This document shows, in pieces, positions 16,556 to 25,901 of a DNA stretch of 29,263 bases (within the stretch, counting starts at the first letter, position 1; every line of letters begins with the position of its first letter). The position numbers were made by a program, and so were the translations under genes. The notes beneath the pieces were generated by a model that saw only the letters and a program-made list of their open reading frames with translations, was not told the origin of the DNA and searched no databases. The stretch covers positions 1-29,263 of the forward strand of contig JAILHZ010000080.1 in NCBI GenBank assembly GCA_024695545.1, given 5' to 3'. Source of the DNA: Clostridiales bacterium. GTDB taxonomy: Bacteria; Bacillota_A; Clostridia; Saccharofermentanales; Saccharofermentanaceae.

Positions 16556-17242
16556 ATGGAAAAGACAGTAACCAAGACCGCTAAGACGGAAGAAGAAGCA
16601 ATTGAACTTGCTCTTTCCGAACTCGGTGTGGAGAAAGATCAGGCTCAGGTAGAAGTACTCGACGAGGGTAAGAGCTTCCTGGGACTGGGTAAGAAAGAAG
16701 TCACCGTCCGCGTTACCGCTGAGGTTTCCGACGAGGAAGATGATGGTGATGTATACTACGGCGATGATGAGTCTTTCGAGGGTGATGAGGCCAGTGAGGC
16801 AGAAGATGCGGCAGTATCTTTTGTAGCAGAGGTCCTCTCCGGTATCGGCATCCACGGCAAGCTCGATTCTTATCGTGAGGAAGATGTGATCCATATCACA
16901 GTTAACGGTCAGGACTGCGGCGCGGCAATCGGCCGTCACGGTGAGACTCTGGATTCCATCGCTTATCTTACAAACCTCGTGGCCAACCGTCACAGCGAAG
17001 AGAGACTCCGCGTGATCCTGGACATCGGCGGTTACAGAAAGCATAGAGAAGAAGTTCTGATCAACATGGCGCATAAGGCAGCGAATCAGGTTCTCCGTAA
17101 CAAGCGTCAGTACGTGCTTGAGCCGATGAACCCGGCGGAGCGCCGCATCGTTCACGCTGAGCTGCAGGGCGTCAAGGGTGTAACGACACACAGTGAAGGC
17201 GAAGAGCCAAACAGAAGAGTCGTTGTAACACTGGAGGGCTGA
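16556..17242 (+). CDS. jag: RNA-binding protein Jag/KhpB
   Basis: A 228-residue protein with three parts. An N-terminal Jag_N domain carries KSFLGLGKKEVTVRV (residues 39-53). A strongly acidic linker spans 58-85. A KH domain with the GRHG loop at 126-129 is followed by an R3H domain with NPAERRIVH at 192-200. Jag/KhpB binds RNA and in Firmicutes is tied to cell elongation and division. It is usually encoded next to yidC, as here (47-bp gap). GGGAGG lies upstream of ATG 16556 at a rather long spacing of about 11 bases. Confidence 0.93.
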   Translation: MEKTVTKTAKTEEEAIELALSELGVEKDQAQVEVLDEGKSFLGLGKKEVTVRVTAEVSDEEDDGDVYYGDDESFEGDEASEAEDAAVSFVAEVLSGIGIHGKLDSYREEDVIHITVNGQDCGAAIGRHGETLDSIAYLTNLVANRHSEERLRVILDIGGYRKHREEVLINMAHKAANQVLRNKRQYVLEPMNPAERRIVHAELQGVKGVTTHSEGEEPNRRVVVTLEG

Positions 17243-17266
17243 GACCCTTAACCTTGGGGAGGCGAT

Positions 17267-18703
17267 TTGGTCTTGGATAAGCCGTATTGTGCATGTGCTA
17301 CGCCGCCCGGAGTGAGCGGGATCGCAGTGATCCGCATGGCCGGTACCGGCAGTTCACAGATTGCAGATAAGGTGTTCACGATCCGCCGCACATCATCTGA
17401 TGTCCGCCTGGTTTCCGATATGCCCGGGTATACTGTGGCGTACGGTACCATCAAGGATCCCGCAAACGGCAAAGTCGTAGACGAAGTCATGCTGACCCGT
17501 TTTATCGCACCCCATTCATATACTGGTGAAGATTCGATAGAGATCTCCTGTCACGGTGGACTTACCGTGCGTCAGGAGATCCTTCGCGTTTTACTGGAAA
17601 ACGGCGCCCGTATGGCAGAGCCCGGCGAGTTTACGAAGAAGGCGTTCCTGGCAGGGAAGATCGACCTTTCCCAGGCGGAAGCGGTCATGGATGTGATCGC
17701 CGCCGACTCGGATCTGGCGCTTCGGGCCGCGCAGTCGCAGCTTCAGGGCGCGCTGAAGGATAAGATCCGTGCGCTCTGTGACGATCTTTACAGCAGTATG
17801 GCGGTCTTTGAGATGTGGATCGATGAGCCCGATGATGAAGATGCGCTAAAAGCACTTTCCGCCAATACCGAGTCTCTCATCTCTTCAAGAGAAAAGATAA
17901 AGGATCTTCTGGATACCTACCGTCAGGGAAGGATCCTGACCGAGCGCATGACCATCGTCATCTGCGGTATTCCGAACAGCGGCAAATCGTCGCTTCTGAA
18001 TTATCTGAGCGGATATGACAGAGCCATCGTAACCGAGGTTCCCGGAACGACCAGAGATACTCTGGAAGTCCAGACCAGTATGGCCGGCGTTCCCGTAAGG
18101 CTGATCGATACCGCGGGTATCCGTGAGACGGATGATGTTGTCGAGGCGATCGGTGTGGACCGCGCTACCGGCGCGCTTTCGGAAGCAGATATCGTTCTGT
18201 GGCTCGTGTCCTGTGATGAGGACTCTGTCGAAGAATCGATCATGGAGCGGATCATGACGCTTCCTTCGGATACGAAGATCGGGCTTCTGATCAGTAAATC
18301 CGATACTGCGGACGATGAAAAGATTTCCGCCAAGAGAGAAATGGTGGAGAAACTGCTTAAGGACAAGTGCTTTTCGAGAAGCCTCGACTTCACGGGAAGT
18401 ATCTCGGCGAGATCCGGCGAAGGTATCGGGAAGATCGAGGAACTGGTCAGAAAGACCTACGAGCAGCTCGGATCTTCCCATGCACAGGAAGTGCTGCTTA
18501 CCAACCAGCGCCACTTCGAGCATCTGTCGGCGGCTTCGGAGAAACTGGACAGATGTATCAGCCTCTGCAAGGCAGGCGTCAGTCTGGAAGAGCCCTCGCT
18601 CGTGCTCCGCACGGTGCTCGAGGAACTCGGAGAGATCACCGGTGATTCGGTGAGCGATACTCTCGTAGATACGATCTTCTCACGTTTCTGCGTGGGAAAA
18701 TAA
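17267..18703 (+). CDS. mnmE: tRNA uridine-5-carboxymethylaminomethyl modification GTPase
   Basis: About 478 residues. The N-terminal folate-binding domain is followed by a G domain with [10 protein letters not shown] (G1), the DTAG motif (G3) and SKSD (G4). The C-terminus FCVGK carries the conserved cysteine motif. With MnmG it makes the cmnm5 group on wobble uridine of certain tRNAs. The start must be TTG: either 17267, only 4 bases after GGGGAGG, or 17273, 10 bases after it (476 residues). No ATG or GTG fits before the conserved ATPPG region. The mnmG gene follows after 18 bp. Confidence 0.95.
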   Translation: MVLDKPYCACATPPGVSGIAVIRMAGTGSSQIADKVFTIRRTSSDVRLVSDMPGYTVAYGTIKDPANGKVVDEVMLTRFIAPHSYTGEDSIEISCHGGLTVRQEILRVLLENGARMAEPGEFTKKAFLAGKIDLSQAEAVMDVIAADSDLALRAAQSQLQGALKDKIRALCDDLYSSMAVFEMWIDEPDDEDALKALSANTESLISSREKIKDLLDTYRQGRILTERMTIVICGIPNSGKSSLLNYLSGYDRAIVTEVPGTTRDTLEVQTSMAGVPVRLIDTAGIRETDDVVEAIGVDRATGALSEADIVLWLVSCDEDSVEESIMERIMTLPSDTKIGLLISKSDTADDEKISAKREMVEKLLKDKCFSRSLDFTGSISARSGEGIGKIEELVRKTYEQLGSSHAQEVLLTNQRHFEHLSAASEKLDRCISLCKAGVSLEEPSLVLRTVLEELGEITGDSVSDTLVDTIFSRFCVGK

Positions 18704-18721
18704 GGAGATAGAAGAGAAGAT

Positions 18722-20665
18722 ATGGGAAACTGGGAACAGCTGAAAGACAATGCTTTCTGGTATGAAGCGGGAACGTACGACGTGGCGGTGATCGGTGCCG
18801 GACACGCCGGATGCGAGGCAGCTTTTGCATGCGCGCACTTAGGACTCTCCACGCTTCTTCTTACCCTGCATCTGGACCAGCTGGCCAATCTTCCCTGTAA
18901 CCCTAGCATCGGCGGAACCGCCAAAGGACAGCTGGTGCGCGAGATCGATGCGCTCGGCGGCATCATGGGCGAGATGGCGGACCTTTCCGCGATCCAGACC
19001 CGTATGCTCAACCGATCCAAAGGCCCGGCAGTGTTTTCACCGCGTGCCCAGATGGACCGTGCCGCTTACAGCCGTAAGATGAAGGCGCGTATCGAGAAGG
19101 AAGAGAACATTTCCCTGATTCAAGGGGAAGCCGTCGAACTCTTCTGGGAAGAGAAAGACGGAAAGAAGATCTTAAACGGAGTCAGAACGAGGAGCGGCGC
19201 GTGCTATCACGTGAAGGCCGCGGTGGTCTGCTCCGGAACATATATGGAATCACGGACCATCCGCGGTGAAGTGATCGTCGAGAGCGGTCCGGACGGGCTT
19301 TCCCGCTCGGTCGGTCTTTCCAGAAGCATGGAGGAAGCAGGCATCACGATGCAGCGCTTTAAGACCGGAACACCTGTACGTGTCAACAGAAGAACGGTCG
19401 ATACCTCCGTCATGGAGATCCAGCCCGGAGAGCCGGACATGCCGCCGTTTTCCTATAAGAACGAGATGGACGGAATGACTCCGAGAGAAGACCAGGTCCC
19501 ATGCTATTCTATATGGACCACGCCCGAGACAAAACAGGTCATTACGGAGAATATGGACAGATCCCCGCTCTACAGCGGTGTCATCGAGGGCACGGGACCG
19601 AGATACTGCCCGTCAATCGAAGATAAATTCATGCGGTTCCCGGATAAGAGCCGCCACCAGATATTCGTTGAGCCGATGGGCGAAGAGACGGAAGAGCTTT
19701 ATCTTCAGGGCTTTTCCACCAGCCTTCCCGAGGACGTGCAGGTCAAGATGGTCCACTCGCTTCCTGGCCTTTCAAATGCGCACATCCAGCGCGCGGCTTA
19801 TGCGATCGAATATGACTGTATCGATCCGACCACAGCGAAGCTTTCGCTCGAGTCGACATGTCTTGAAGGACTTTTTACCGCAGGTCAGGTCAACGGATCT
19901 TCCGGATATGAGGAAGCCGCAGCCCAGGGCCTGATGGCCGGTATCAACGCGGCCCGTAAAGTCCTCGGAAAAGAACCGGTGATCCTCGACCGTTCGCAGG
20001 CCTATATCGGCGTGCTGGTCGATGACCTCGTCACCAAGGGTACGAAAGAACCGTACCGCATGATGACCTCCCGCGCGGAATACAGAATCTTCCTTCGACA
20101 GGACAATGCGGATATGCGTCTTACGGAGATCGGCCATGAGATCGGCCTGATCGATGATCTGAGATACAGTGCTTTTGAAGAAAAGAGAAAAGCCATCGAG
20201 GACGAGAAGGCACGTCTACGTACGACCTTCCTGCCGCCGTCCGAGAAACTTCACGGGATCCTTAACCGCTGCGGCAGCACGGTGACACAGTCCGGTATCT
20301 CGCTCTGCGACCTGATCAGGCGTCCGGAGATCCACTATGCGGATCTGGACGAGGTGGACGAGAAACGTCCGGAGCTTCCTTCTGCGGTAGTCTTCGCAGT
20401 TGAAGTGGATATTAAGTACGAAGGATATCTGGCCCTCGAAGAAGAGCGCATCCGCAAGTTCTCGGTTCTTGAAAATAAGAAGCTTTCACCGGATATTCCC
20501 TATGAGAGCATCACGGGATTAAGACTCGAGGCGAGATCGAAGCTCGCACAGAGAAAACCGATGTCACTGGGACAGGCATCCCGTATCTCGGGCGTATCGC
20601 CTGCGGATATCGCGGTGCTCCTTGTATATCTGGAAGCGAACAAACGGGAGAAACAGGATGGATAA
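18722..20665 (+). CDS. mnmG: tRNA uridine-5-carboxymethylaminomethyl modification enzyme MnmG
   Basis: A 647-residue FAD protein. The Rossmann motif is VIGAGHAGCEAA near residue 23, followed by NPSIGGTAKGQLVREIDALGG and RSKGPAVFSPRAQMDR, both diagnostic of MnmG/GidA. C-terminal helices (GQASRISGVSPADIAVLLVYL) form the MnmE-contacting region. A short extension of about 17 residues precedes the usual start. AAGGAG stands upstream at a long spacing. It acts with MnmE in one complex, and the last 8 bases overlap rsmG. Confidence 0.96.
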   Translation: MGNWEQLKDNAFWYEAGTYDVAVIGAGHAGCEAAFACAHLGLSTLLLTLHLDQLANLPCNPSIGGTAKGQLVREIDALGGIMGEMADLSAIQTRMLNRSKGPAVFSPRAQMDRAAYSRKMKARIEKEENISLIQGEAVELFWEEKDGKKILNGVRTRSGACYHVKAAVVCSGTYMESRTIRGEVIVESGPDGLSRSVGLSRSMEEAGITMQRFKTGTPVRVNRRTVDTSVMEIQPGEPDMPPFSYKNEMDGMTPREDQVPCYSIWTTPETKQVITENMDRSPLYSGVIEGTGPRYCPSIEDKFMRFPDKSRHQIFVEPMGEETEELYLQGFSTSLPEDVQVKMVHSLPGLSNAHIQRAAYAIEYDCIDPTTAKLSLESTCLEGLFTAGQVNGSSGYEEAAAQGLMAGINAARKVLGKEPVILDRSQAYIGVLVDDLVTKGTKEPYRMMTSRAEYRIFLRQDNADMRLTEIGHEIGLIDDLRYSAFEEKRKAIEDEKARLRTTFLPPSEKLHGILNRCGSTVTQSGISLCDLIRRPEIHYADLDEVDEKRPELPSAVVFAVEVDIKYEGYLALEEERIRKFSVLENKKLSPDIPYESITGLRLEARSKLAQRKPMSLGQASRISGVSPADIAVLLVYLEANKREKQDG

Positions 20666-21554
20666 GAGTAAGCGGGTCAAGCCCGAGATCAAGAAAAAAC
20701 TGACGGCGGAAGAGAAGAAGTCGATCCGCAGCGCCAGCATGGGAGGTAAAGCGGCTCCGGCAGCTCCGAAGAAGGAACATGAGCCGATCATCACTAGCGA
20801 AGAAGATATCTCGAAAGCAAAAGAGATCTCTCCTTTTCTTGCCTCCGGCAGCCAGGATATCGCTGTTCCGCTCTCGGCCGAGAGTATCCGCGCGTTCCAG
20901 GTCTATGCGGCGATGCTCAGAAAGTGGAATGAGAAGATGAATCTGACAAACATCGTCGACGATCAGGGCATCGCGATCCGACACTTTATCGATTCTCTGA
21001 CGCTTGTTTCCTACATCGAGGAAGAAGAGGAGAAGACGGGACGGCGCGATCTGAAGCTTATCGATGTCGGCACCGGCGCAGGCTTTCCCGGAATCCCGCT
21101 GAAGGTCTCCATGCCGGAAGTAAATATCACGCTTCTGGATTCCCTGAAAAAACGTATCAACTTCCTTGATGCTGTATGTGAAGCGCTTCAGCTTCAGGGC
21201 ATCTCCACGATACACAGCCGCGCGGAAGACGGCGCGAAGAATAAGCTGTACCGTGAAAAGTTTGATATCGCGACCGCGAGAGCTGTGGCATCACTTCCGA
21301 CGCTCTGCGAATACTGCCTTCCGTATGTAAAGGTCGGCGGCATCTTTCTGGCGATGAAGGGCCATGCGGAAGATGAGATCGAGCAGGCGAAGAAGGCGAT
21401 CGTTACTCTCGGAGGTACGATCGAAGATGTAAAAGAATTCGTGCTTCCGGGCACGGATATGAAGAGAACGATCCTTGTGATCAGGAAGATCCGGCCGACA
21501 CCGGCCAAGTATCCGAGAGGTCAGGGCAAGGCGGACAAAGAACCGATCGTCTGA
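20658..21554 (+). CDS. rsmG: 16S rRNA (guanine-527-N7) methyltransferase RsmG
   Basis: A 298-residue SAM-dependent methyltransferase that modifies G527 of 16S rRNA. The core shows MNLTNI (94-99), HFIDSL (109-114), the SAM-binding LIDVGTGAGFPGIPL (134-148), and ARAVASLPTL further on. Family members are usually about 205-240 residues. Here a Lys/Ala-rich, probably disordered tail of about 65 residues precedes the fold. I chose ATG 20658, with GGGAG 7 bases upstream, over the open frame further up inside mnmG. The gene overlaps mnmG by 8 bp and ends at a strong terminator. Confidence 0.93.
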   Translation: MDKSKRVKPEIKKKLTAEEKKSIRSASMGGKAAPAAPKKEHEPIITSEEDISKAKEISPFLASGSQDIAVPLSAESIRAFQVYAAMLRKWNEKMNLTNIVDDQGIAIRHFIDSLTLVSYIEEEEEKTGRRDLKLIDVGTGAGFPGIPLKVSMPEVNITLLDSLKKRINFLDAVCEALQLQGISTIHSRAEDGAKNKLYREKFDIATARAVASLPTLCEYCLPYVKVGGIFLAMKGHAEDEIEQAKKAIVTLGGTIEDVKEFVLPGTDMKRTILVIRKIRPTPAKYPRGQGKADKEPIV

Positions 21555-21572
21555 TTATAGGAAAACAAAAAA

Positions 21573-21595
21573 GGCCGTGCACTGCACGGCCTTTT
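21573..21595 (+). terminator. Bidirectional terminator after rsmG
   Basis: GGCCGTGC-ACT-GCACGGCC forms a perfect 8-bp stem followed by TTTTCTT. It is preceded by a run of A that serves as a T-run for the convergent anti-sigma gene on the other strand. Confidence 0.9.
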
Positions 21596-21613
21596 CTTAC
21601 TCTTGCTTATCGT

Positions 21614-22459
21614 TCATCCATTCATCCTTACCGGCTGATTACCGATTACTTTTCCGTCCTTGTACTTGCAGCGGTATACGTGGCACTCTATATCCGAACC
21701 CTCGGAGACGATCGTTACGATGTAGAGTGTGTTGCTGCTCTCGACATAACTCAGACTGTAGATCGTCTCGTCCCGGTCAAGATTCAGCTGCGGGATCTCG
21801 TGATTGCTGTCGCTTTCCAGGAACTGTCTGGTACGGGAATCCTGAATGGCCAGACTCTTGCGGTCGGCGGAAATGCTGAGGATATAATCTCCGCTGATTA
21901 CAGTATCATCCTCTTCGTATTCCGGGATGAGGATCTCAATATCCCCGCTTTTAAGTGACGGGTCTAATGAGAAACTGTGCTTATTGTTAAGATCACCCTC
22001 TGTTTCTGCTGAAGATCTTGTCGTATCCTCCGCTATCTGCTCTGCGGTGGTCGTCTCTTCGTAACTGTCCCACTCTTCGGTGGAAGCTTCGGAAGTAGCC
22101 TGCGCTGTTTTTCTACTCGAGTCGCCGAGTATCGAATCGATCTCGGCAGTCACTTCGTTGACTGCACCGTTATGCTCCCTGATCGGAGATTTCTTACCGG
22201 ATCTCGTACCATCTTCGCTTCCGACCTTAGGAATGAGGAAGAAGATTCCGATTCCGAGGATGAGTACGCATGCGACCGGCACGACCGCACGGATGAACAT
22301 AGCGCGGCGTGCGGTGCGGCGCGATGACTTCTCCGCTTGGTTTAGGGCCTCCTGTGCCTGCTGGATCCTTGCCGCCTCGATAGCCCGTCTTGTCTTTTCC
22401 AGGAGCTCGTCGGATGCCTGGATCGGTTCTAAAGATTTTTTCAGTTCGTCACCTAACAT
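21614..22459 (-). CDS. Probable transmembrane anti-sigma factor
   Basis: A 281-residue single-pass membrane protein. A cytoplasmic helical N-terminus (1-50) contains IQASDELLEKTRRAIEAA. A transmembrane helix lies at about 57-77. A Ser/Thr/Glu-rich linker follows (about 90-165), then an extracytoplasmic domain of about 115 residues rich in beta strands. No HxxxCxxC zinc motif is present, so it is not of the ZAS type. Its start lies 4 bp after the sigma gene's stop, with GGAG at a 7-base spacing, the arrangement expected for a sigma/anti-sigma pair. The open frame extends into the sigma gene, but that start is not supported. The function is inferred from topology and context; the outer domain would be the sensor. 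Confidence 0.72.
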   Translation of the reverse strand: MLGDELKKSLEPIQASDELLEKTRRAIEAARIQQAQEALNQAEKSSRRTARRAMFIRAVVPVACVLILGIGIFFLIPKVGSEDGTRSGKKSPIREHNGAVNEVTAEIDSILGDSSRKTAQATSEASTEEWDSYEETTTAEQIAEDTTRSSAETEGDLNNKHSFSLDPSLKSGDIEILIPEYEEDDTVISGDYILSISADRKSLAIQDSRTRQFLESDSNHEIPQLNLDRDETIYSLSYVESSNTLYIVTIVSEGSDIECHVYRCKYKDGKVIGNQPVRMNG

Positions 22460-22463
22460 CGTC

Positions 22464-23030
22464 CTACTCCTTTCCAAAGTCTTTAAGTTTCGCTCTGGCA
22501 CGCATCAGACGGGAGCGTACAGTGCTCTCTGTGATGCCGAGCTGCTTGGCGATTGCTTCGTTATCCATATCGAAATAGAAACGAAGCAGTATTACATCCT
22601 TATATTTTGCCGGCAGCTTCTGGACTGCATCCAGAAGCGGATTGCTGGTATCCATAGCGTCGATCAGACGCTCTTCCACCTGATTGCCCGGAAGCGGCTT
22701 GATCCGCTTCTTTTCCTCACTTACCGGCTTCGTCTTATCCAGAAGGTCTCCCATAAAGCTTGTCCGCTTCATGTACGAGGACTTCAGATAATCCAGGCAG
22801 ACATTTCTGGCGATGGACAGGATCCAGTACTTGATATCGCTGTCTCCGCGGTAGGAATCGGAACGTGTCATGACCTTCACGAACACATCCTGGAAAGCAT
22901 CCTCGGCCAGACTCTGCTTACGCAAATAGACGTTGCACATACGAAGTACATCGTTGCCGTAAAGTCTGAAAAGCTCTTCCACATCGAGTGGCGGCTTAAA
23001 GATGTTCGAGGTTGTACCTTCCATTCCCAT
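22464..23030 (-). CDS. ECF-type RNA polymerase sigma factor
   Basis: A 188-residue protein with only sigma regions 2 and 4. Region 2 (about 18-88) contains LAEDAFQDVFVKVM and WILSIARNVCLDYLKS, the -10 recognition and core-binding segments. Region 4 (about 133-186) contains LPAKYKDVILLRFYFDMDNEAIAKQLGITESTVRSRLMRARAKL, quoted here only as its ends and helix-turn-helix: AIAKQLGITESTVRSRL. It should direct RNA polymerase to a stress or envelope regulon. Met1 (23030) or Met3 may be the start; the nearest good ribosome binding site (GAGG) is rather far from both. A matching ECF-type promoter stands just upstream. Confidence 0.9.
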   Translation of the reverse strand: MGMEGTTSNIFKPPLDVEELFRLYGNDVLRMCNVYLRKQSLAEDAFQDVFVKVMTRSDSYRGDSDIKYWILSIARNVCLDYLKSSYMKRTSFMGDLLDKTKPVSEEKKRIKPLPGNQVEERLIDAMDTSNPLLDAVQKLPAKYKDVILLRFYFDMDNEAIAKQLGITESTVRSRLMRARAKLKDFGKE

Positions 23031-23056
23031 AGCGGTTCTTTCTGCCTCACAAATAA

Positions 23057-23083
23057 GACGAGGCTAAATTCCATTCTGTTGCA
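23057..23083 (-). promoter_or_regulatory. Candidate ECF-dependent (autoregulatory) promoter of the sigma operon
   Basis: On the minus strand TGCAAC (23078-23083) and CGTC (23057-23060) are 17 bp apart. Envelope-stress ECF promoters have this form (AAC-type -35, CGTC/CGTA-type -10). Transcription would start near 23050, about 20 bases before the sigma start codon. Confidence 0.55.
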
Positions 23084-23158
23084 ATTCCGAAAAGAAAAAT
23101 GCATATCCAAAACACATGCTTTATTCTATACAAAAATCTTGATTTTGACCACCGAAAA

Positions 23159-23178
23159 ACAACATGTTGTGGTAAAAT
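23159..23178 (+). promoter_or_regulatory. gyrA promoter region with a perfect 12-bp palindrome
   Basis: ACAACATGTTGT at 23159-23170 is a perfect dyad lying two bases upstream of TAAAAT (23173-23178), the likely -10 box. A TTGACC at 23145-23150 is 22 bp from the -10, too far for an ordinary -35. The palindrome occupies the promoter spacer, where a repressor or activator could act. The leader to gyrA is about 38 bases. Confidence 0.45.
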
Positions 23179-23222
23179 AGAACAGGTATATATTTTAAAT
23201 AAAGTATAAAGGAGAAAGACGC

Positions 23223-25901
23223 ATGTCTGATTCTACAAACGAACCACTTTCCGGCAAGGATCTGCGAAAAGCACAGGAAGCCGAAGTGGACGCGATCTTC
23301 TGCTCGGAGCAGACCACGATCATCCCTGTCGATCTTGAAAAAGAAATGAAGAAGTCATTCATCGACTATGCGATGAGTGTTATCTCGGACCGTGCACTCC
23401 CGGATATCCGCGACGGTCTGAAGCCGGTACACAGAAGAATCCTCTATTCGATGTTCACCCAGGGTTTCACCCCGGACAAGCCGTACCGTAAGTGCGCCAC
23501 CACGGTAGGTGACGTACTCGGCCGTTTCCATCCGCACGGCGACGCATCCGTTTACGATGCTCTCGTACGTCTTGCACAGGACTTCTCCATGCGCTATATG
23601 CTGGTCGAGGGCCATGGTAACTTCGGTTCCATGGACGGTGACCCGCCGGCTGCTTACCGTTATACGGAGGCAAGACTCCAGAAGGTAGCGATGGAGATGA
23701 TGAGCGACATCAACAAGGGTACTGTTGATTTCCGCCCGAACTTCGACGAGCACGATGTAGAGCCTGTTGCTCTTCCGTCCCGTTTCCCTAACCTTCTGGT
23801 TAACGGTTCCGTCGGTATCGCCGTAGGTATGGCGACCAACATCCCGCCGCACAACATGGGCGAGGTCATCGACGGTGTTGTTATGCTCCTGGATAATCCG
23901 GAAGCAACTATCGATGATCTGATGACCGTGGTAAAAGGACCTGACTTCCCGACAGGTGGTATGATCCTCGGACGCCGCGGTATCTCCGATACATACAGAA
24001 CAGGTAAGGGCCGTATCGTTGTCCGTGCCCATACCGATATCGAAGTCATGAGCAACGGCCGTGCGAGAATCATCGTGCACGATCTGCCGTACATGGTCAA
24101 TAAGGCCCGTCTCATCGAGCGTATCGCCGAGCTCGTTAAGGAGAAGAAGATCGAGGGTATCTCCGATATCCGTGATGAGTCCGACCGTAACGAGAAGGTA
24201 CGTATCGTCATCGAGCTCCGCCGTGATGCGAACGCGAACGTCGTTCTCAATCAGCTCTATAAGAACTCCCAGATCCAGGATGCGTTCTGCGCGAATATGC
24301 TCGCGCTCGTTCCGGATTCTGAGGGCCGCCTCGAGCCGAAGACCATCAACCTGATGGATGCACTCACATATTACATCGCTCACCAGGAAGACGTTGTTCT
24401 CCGCCGTACCAAGTACGATCTGGAAAAAGCACTTGCCCGTAAGCACATTGTTGAGGGCCTCCTGATTGCGATCGACAATATCGACGAGGTCATCTCGATC
24501 ATCCGTTCTTCCAGAACTGAGGATCAGGCGAAGCAGAGGCTGTGCGAGAGATTCGGATTCTCTGACAAGCAGGCCCAGCATATCGTCGATATGCGTCTCG
24601 GCCGTCTGACCGGTCTCGAGAGAGAGAAGCTCGAAGCTGAGTCCAGAGAACTCGATGAGCGTATCGCTTACTTTAAGAACGTTATCGAAGACGAATCACT
24701 TCTCCGTCAGGTCATCAAGACCGAGATCCTTGAGATCAAGAAGAAGTACTATGAAGACAGAAGAACAGAGATCGGACCGCCGGATGAGGACGAGATCGAC
24801 GATGAGTCCCTCATTCAGGAAGAGCAGATCGTTATCACACTTACCCACCTGGGTTACGTGAAGCGCTGCCCGATCGATACATACAGAAGCCAGCATCGTG
24901 GCGGCCGCGGTATTTCCGGTCTGGCGACACACGAAGAGGACTATGTCACGAAGATCATCACATCTTCGACTCATGACTTCCTCCTGTGCTTCACGAACAG
25001 AGGACGCGTATTCCGCATGAAGGGCTATCAGGTTCCGGAGGCCGGCCGTTCCGCGAAGGGTACAGCCGTAGTCAACCTCCTTCAGCTTGAAGCAGATGAG
25101 AAGATCAGAACGATCATCCCGATCAAGGATTTCGAGTCCGGTGCATTCCTGACGATGGCTACCCGTGAGGGTGTCATCAAGAAGACACCTCTTTCGGATT
25201 ACTCCCGTATCAACCGTTCCGGTCTGATCGCGATCAACATCCGTGAGGATGATGAGCTTGTCGGCGTTCATATGACCGATGGCCAGCAGGAGATCGTTCT
25301 CGTAACGAAGACCGGTATGTCGATCCGCTTCGACGAGAATGGTGTCAGAAGTACCGGCCGTAATACCATGGGTGTTAAGGGTATCACACTCCGTGAAGGT
25401 GACGAGGTCATCGGCATGGCACCTGTTGTCGAGAACAGAAACCTCCTCGTTGTTGCTGAGAAGGGCTTCGGTAAGAGAACCGAGATGGAAGAGTACCGTG
25501 TACAGTCCCGTGGCGGTAAGGGTCTGATGACCTACCGTGTTTCTGAGAAGACTGGACCGCTGGTACGCGCGCTCCTGGTCGACGATGACAAGGATATCCT
25601 GATCATCAACAATGACGGTATCGTGATCCGTCTGTGGGCCAAGGAGATCCCTACTCTGTCCCGTGTTACTCAGGGTGTTACCCTCATGAGATCCAAGAAC
25701 AGCACGATCGTTGACGTGGCGATCGTTGATCACGAAGAGGAAGAAGAAACCGAGACGATTCCGGAGGATGCGGAAGTACTGGTTGAGAGCGGTACTGAGG
25801 AGCTTCTTAAGAGAGCTGAGGAGCAGGCTGCAGAAGAAGCGGCTCAGGCCCAGGAAGTAGCAGCTTCGGAAGAATCCGGCGAGGAGAGTACGAACGCATG
25901 A
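23223..25901 (+). CDS. gyrA: DNA gyrase subunit A
   Basis: An 892-residue type II topoisomerase subunit that breaks and rejoins DNA to introduce negative supercoils with GyrB. The catalytic tyrosine is Y147 in AAYRYTEAR. The quinolone-contact stretch is GDASVYD at 106-112, so Ala108 replaces the serine found at E. coli position 83. The C-terminal DNA-wrapping propeller carries QSRGGKG at 761-767, a one-residue variant of the GyrA box (QRRGGKG), and a related QHRGGRG at 557-563, favouring gyrase over topoisomerase IV. There is an N-terminal extension of about 25 residues and a very acidic tail of about 55. AAGGAG precedes ATG 23223. gyrB is not adjacent; dacA overlaps its stop by 4 bp. Confidence 0.96.
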   Translation: MSDSTNEPLSGKDLRKAQEAEVDAIFCSEQTTIIPVDLEKEMKKSFIDYAMSVISDRALPDIRDGLKPVHRRILYSMFTQGFTPDKPYRKCATTVGDVLGRFHPHGDASVYDALVRLAQDFSMRYMLVEGHGNFGSMDGDPPAAYRYTEARLQKVAMEMMSDINKGTVDFRPNFDEHDVEPVALPSRFPNLLVNGSVGIAVGMATNIPPHNMGEVIDGVVMLLDNPEATIDDLMTVVKGPDFPTGGMILGRRGISDTYRTGKGRIVVRAHTDIEVMSNGRARIIVHDLPYMVNKARLIERIAELVKEKKIEGISDIRDESDRNEKVRIVIELRRDANANVVLNQLYKNSQIQDAFCANMLALVPDSEGRLEPKTINLMDALTYYIAHQEDVVLRRTKYDLEKALARKHIVEGLLIAIDNIDEVISIIRSSRTEDQAKQRLCERFGFSDKQAQHIVDMRLGRLTGLEREKLEAESRELDERIAYFKNVIEDESLLRQVIKTEILEIKKKYYEDRRTEIGPPDEDEIDDESLIQEEQIVITLTHLGYVKRCPIDTYRSQHRGGRGISGLATHEEDYVTKIITSSTHDFLLCFTNRGRVFRMKGYQVPEAGRSAKGTAVVNLLQLEADEKIRTIIPIKDFESGAFLTMATREGVIKKTPLSDYSRINRSGLIAINIREDDELVGVHMTDGQQEIVLVTKTGMSIRFDENGVRSTGRNTMGVKGITLREGDEVIGMAPVVENRNLLVVAEKGFGKRTEMEEYRVQSRGGKGLMTYRVSEKTGPLVRALLVDDDKDILIINNDGIVIRLWAKEIPTLSRVTQGVTLMRSKNSTIVDVAIVDHEEEEETETIPEDAEVLVESGTEELLKRAEEQAAEEAAQAQEVAASEESGEESTNA

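Noticed and set aside
23355..24581. A 408-codon minus-strand open frame, and similar long antisense frames over gyrA, dacA, alr and yidC
   Set aside because: They are antisense shadows of strongly conserved genes, a by-product of codon bias.
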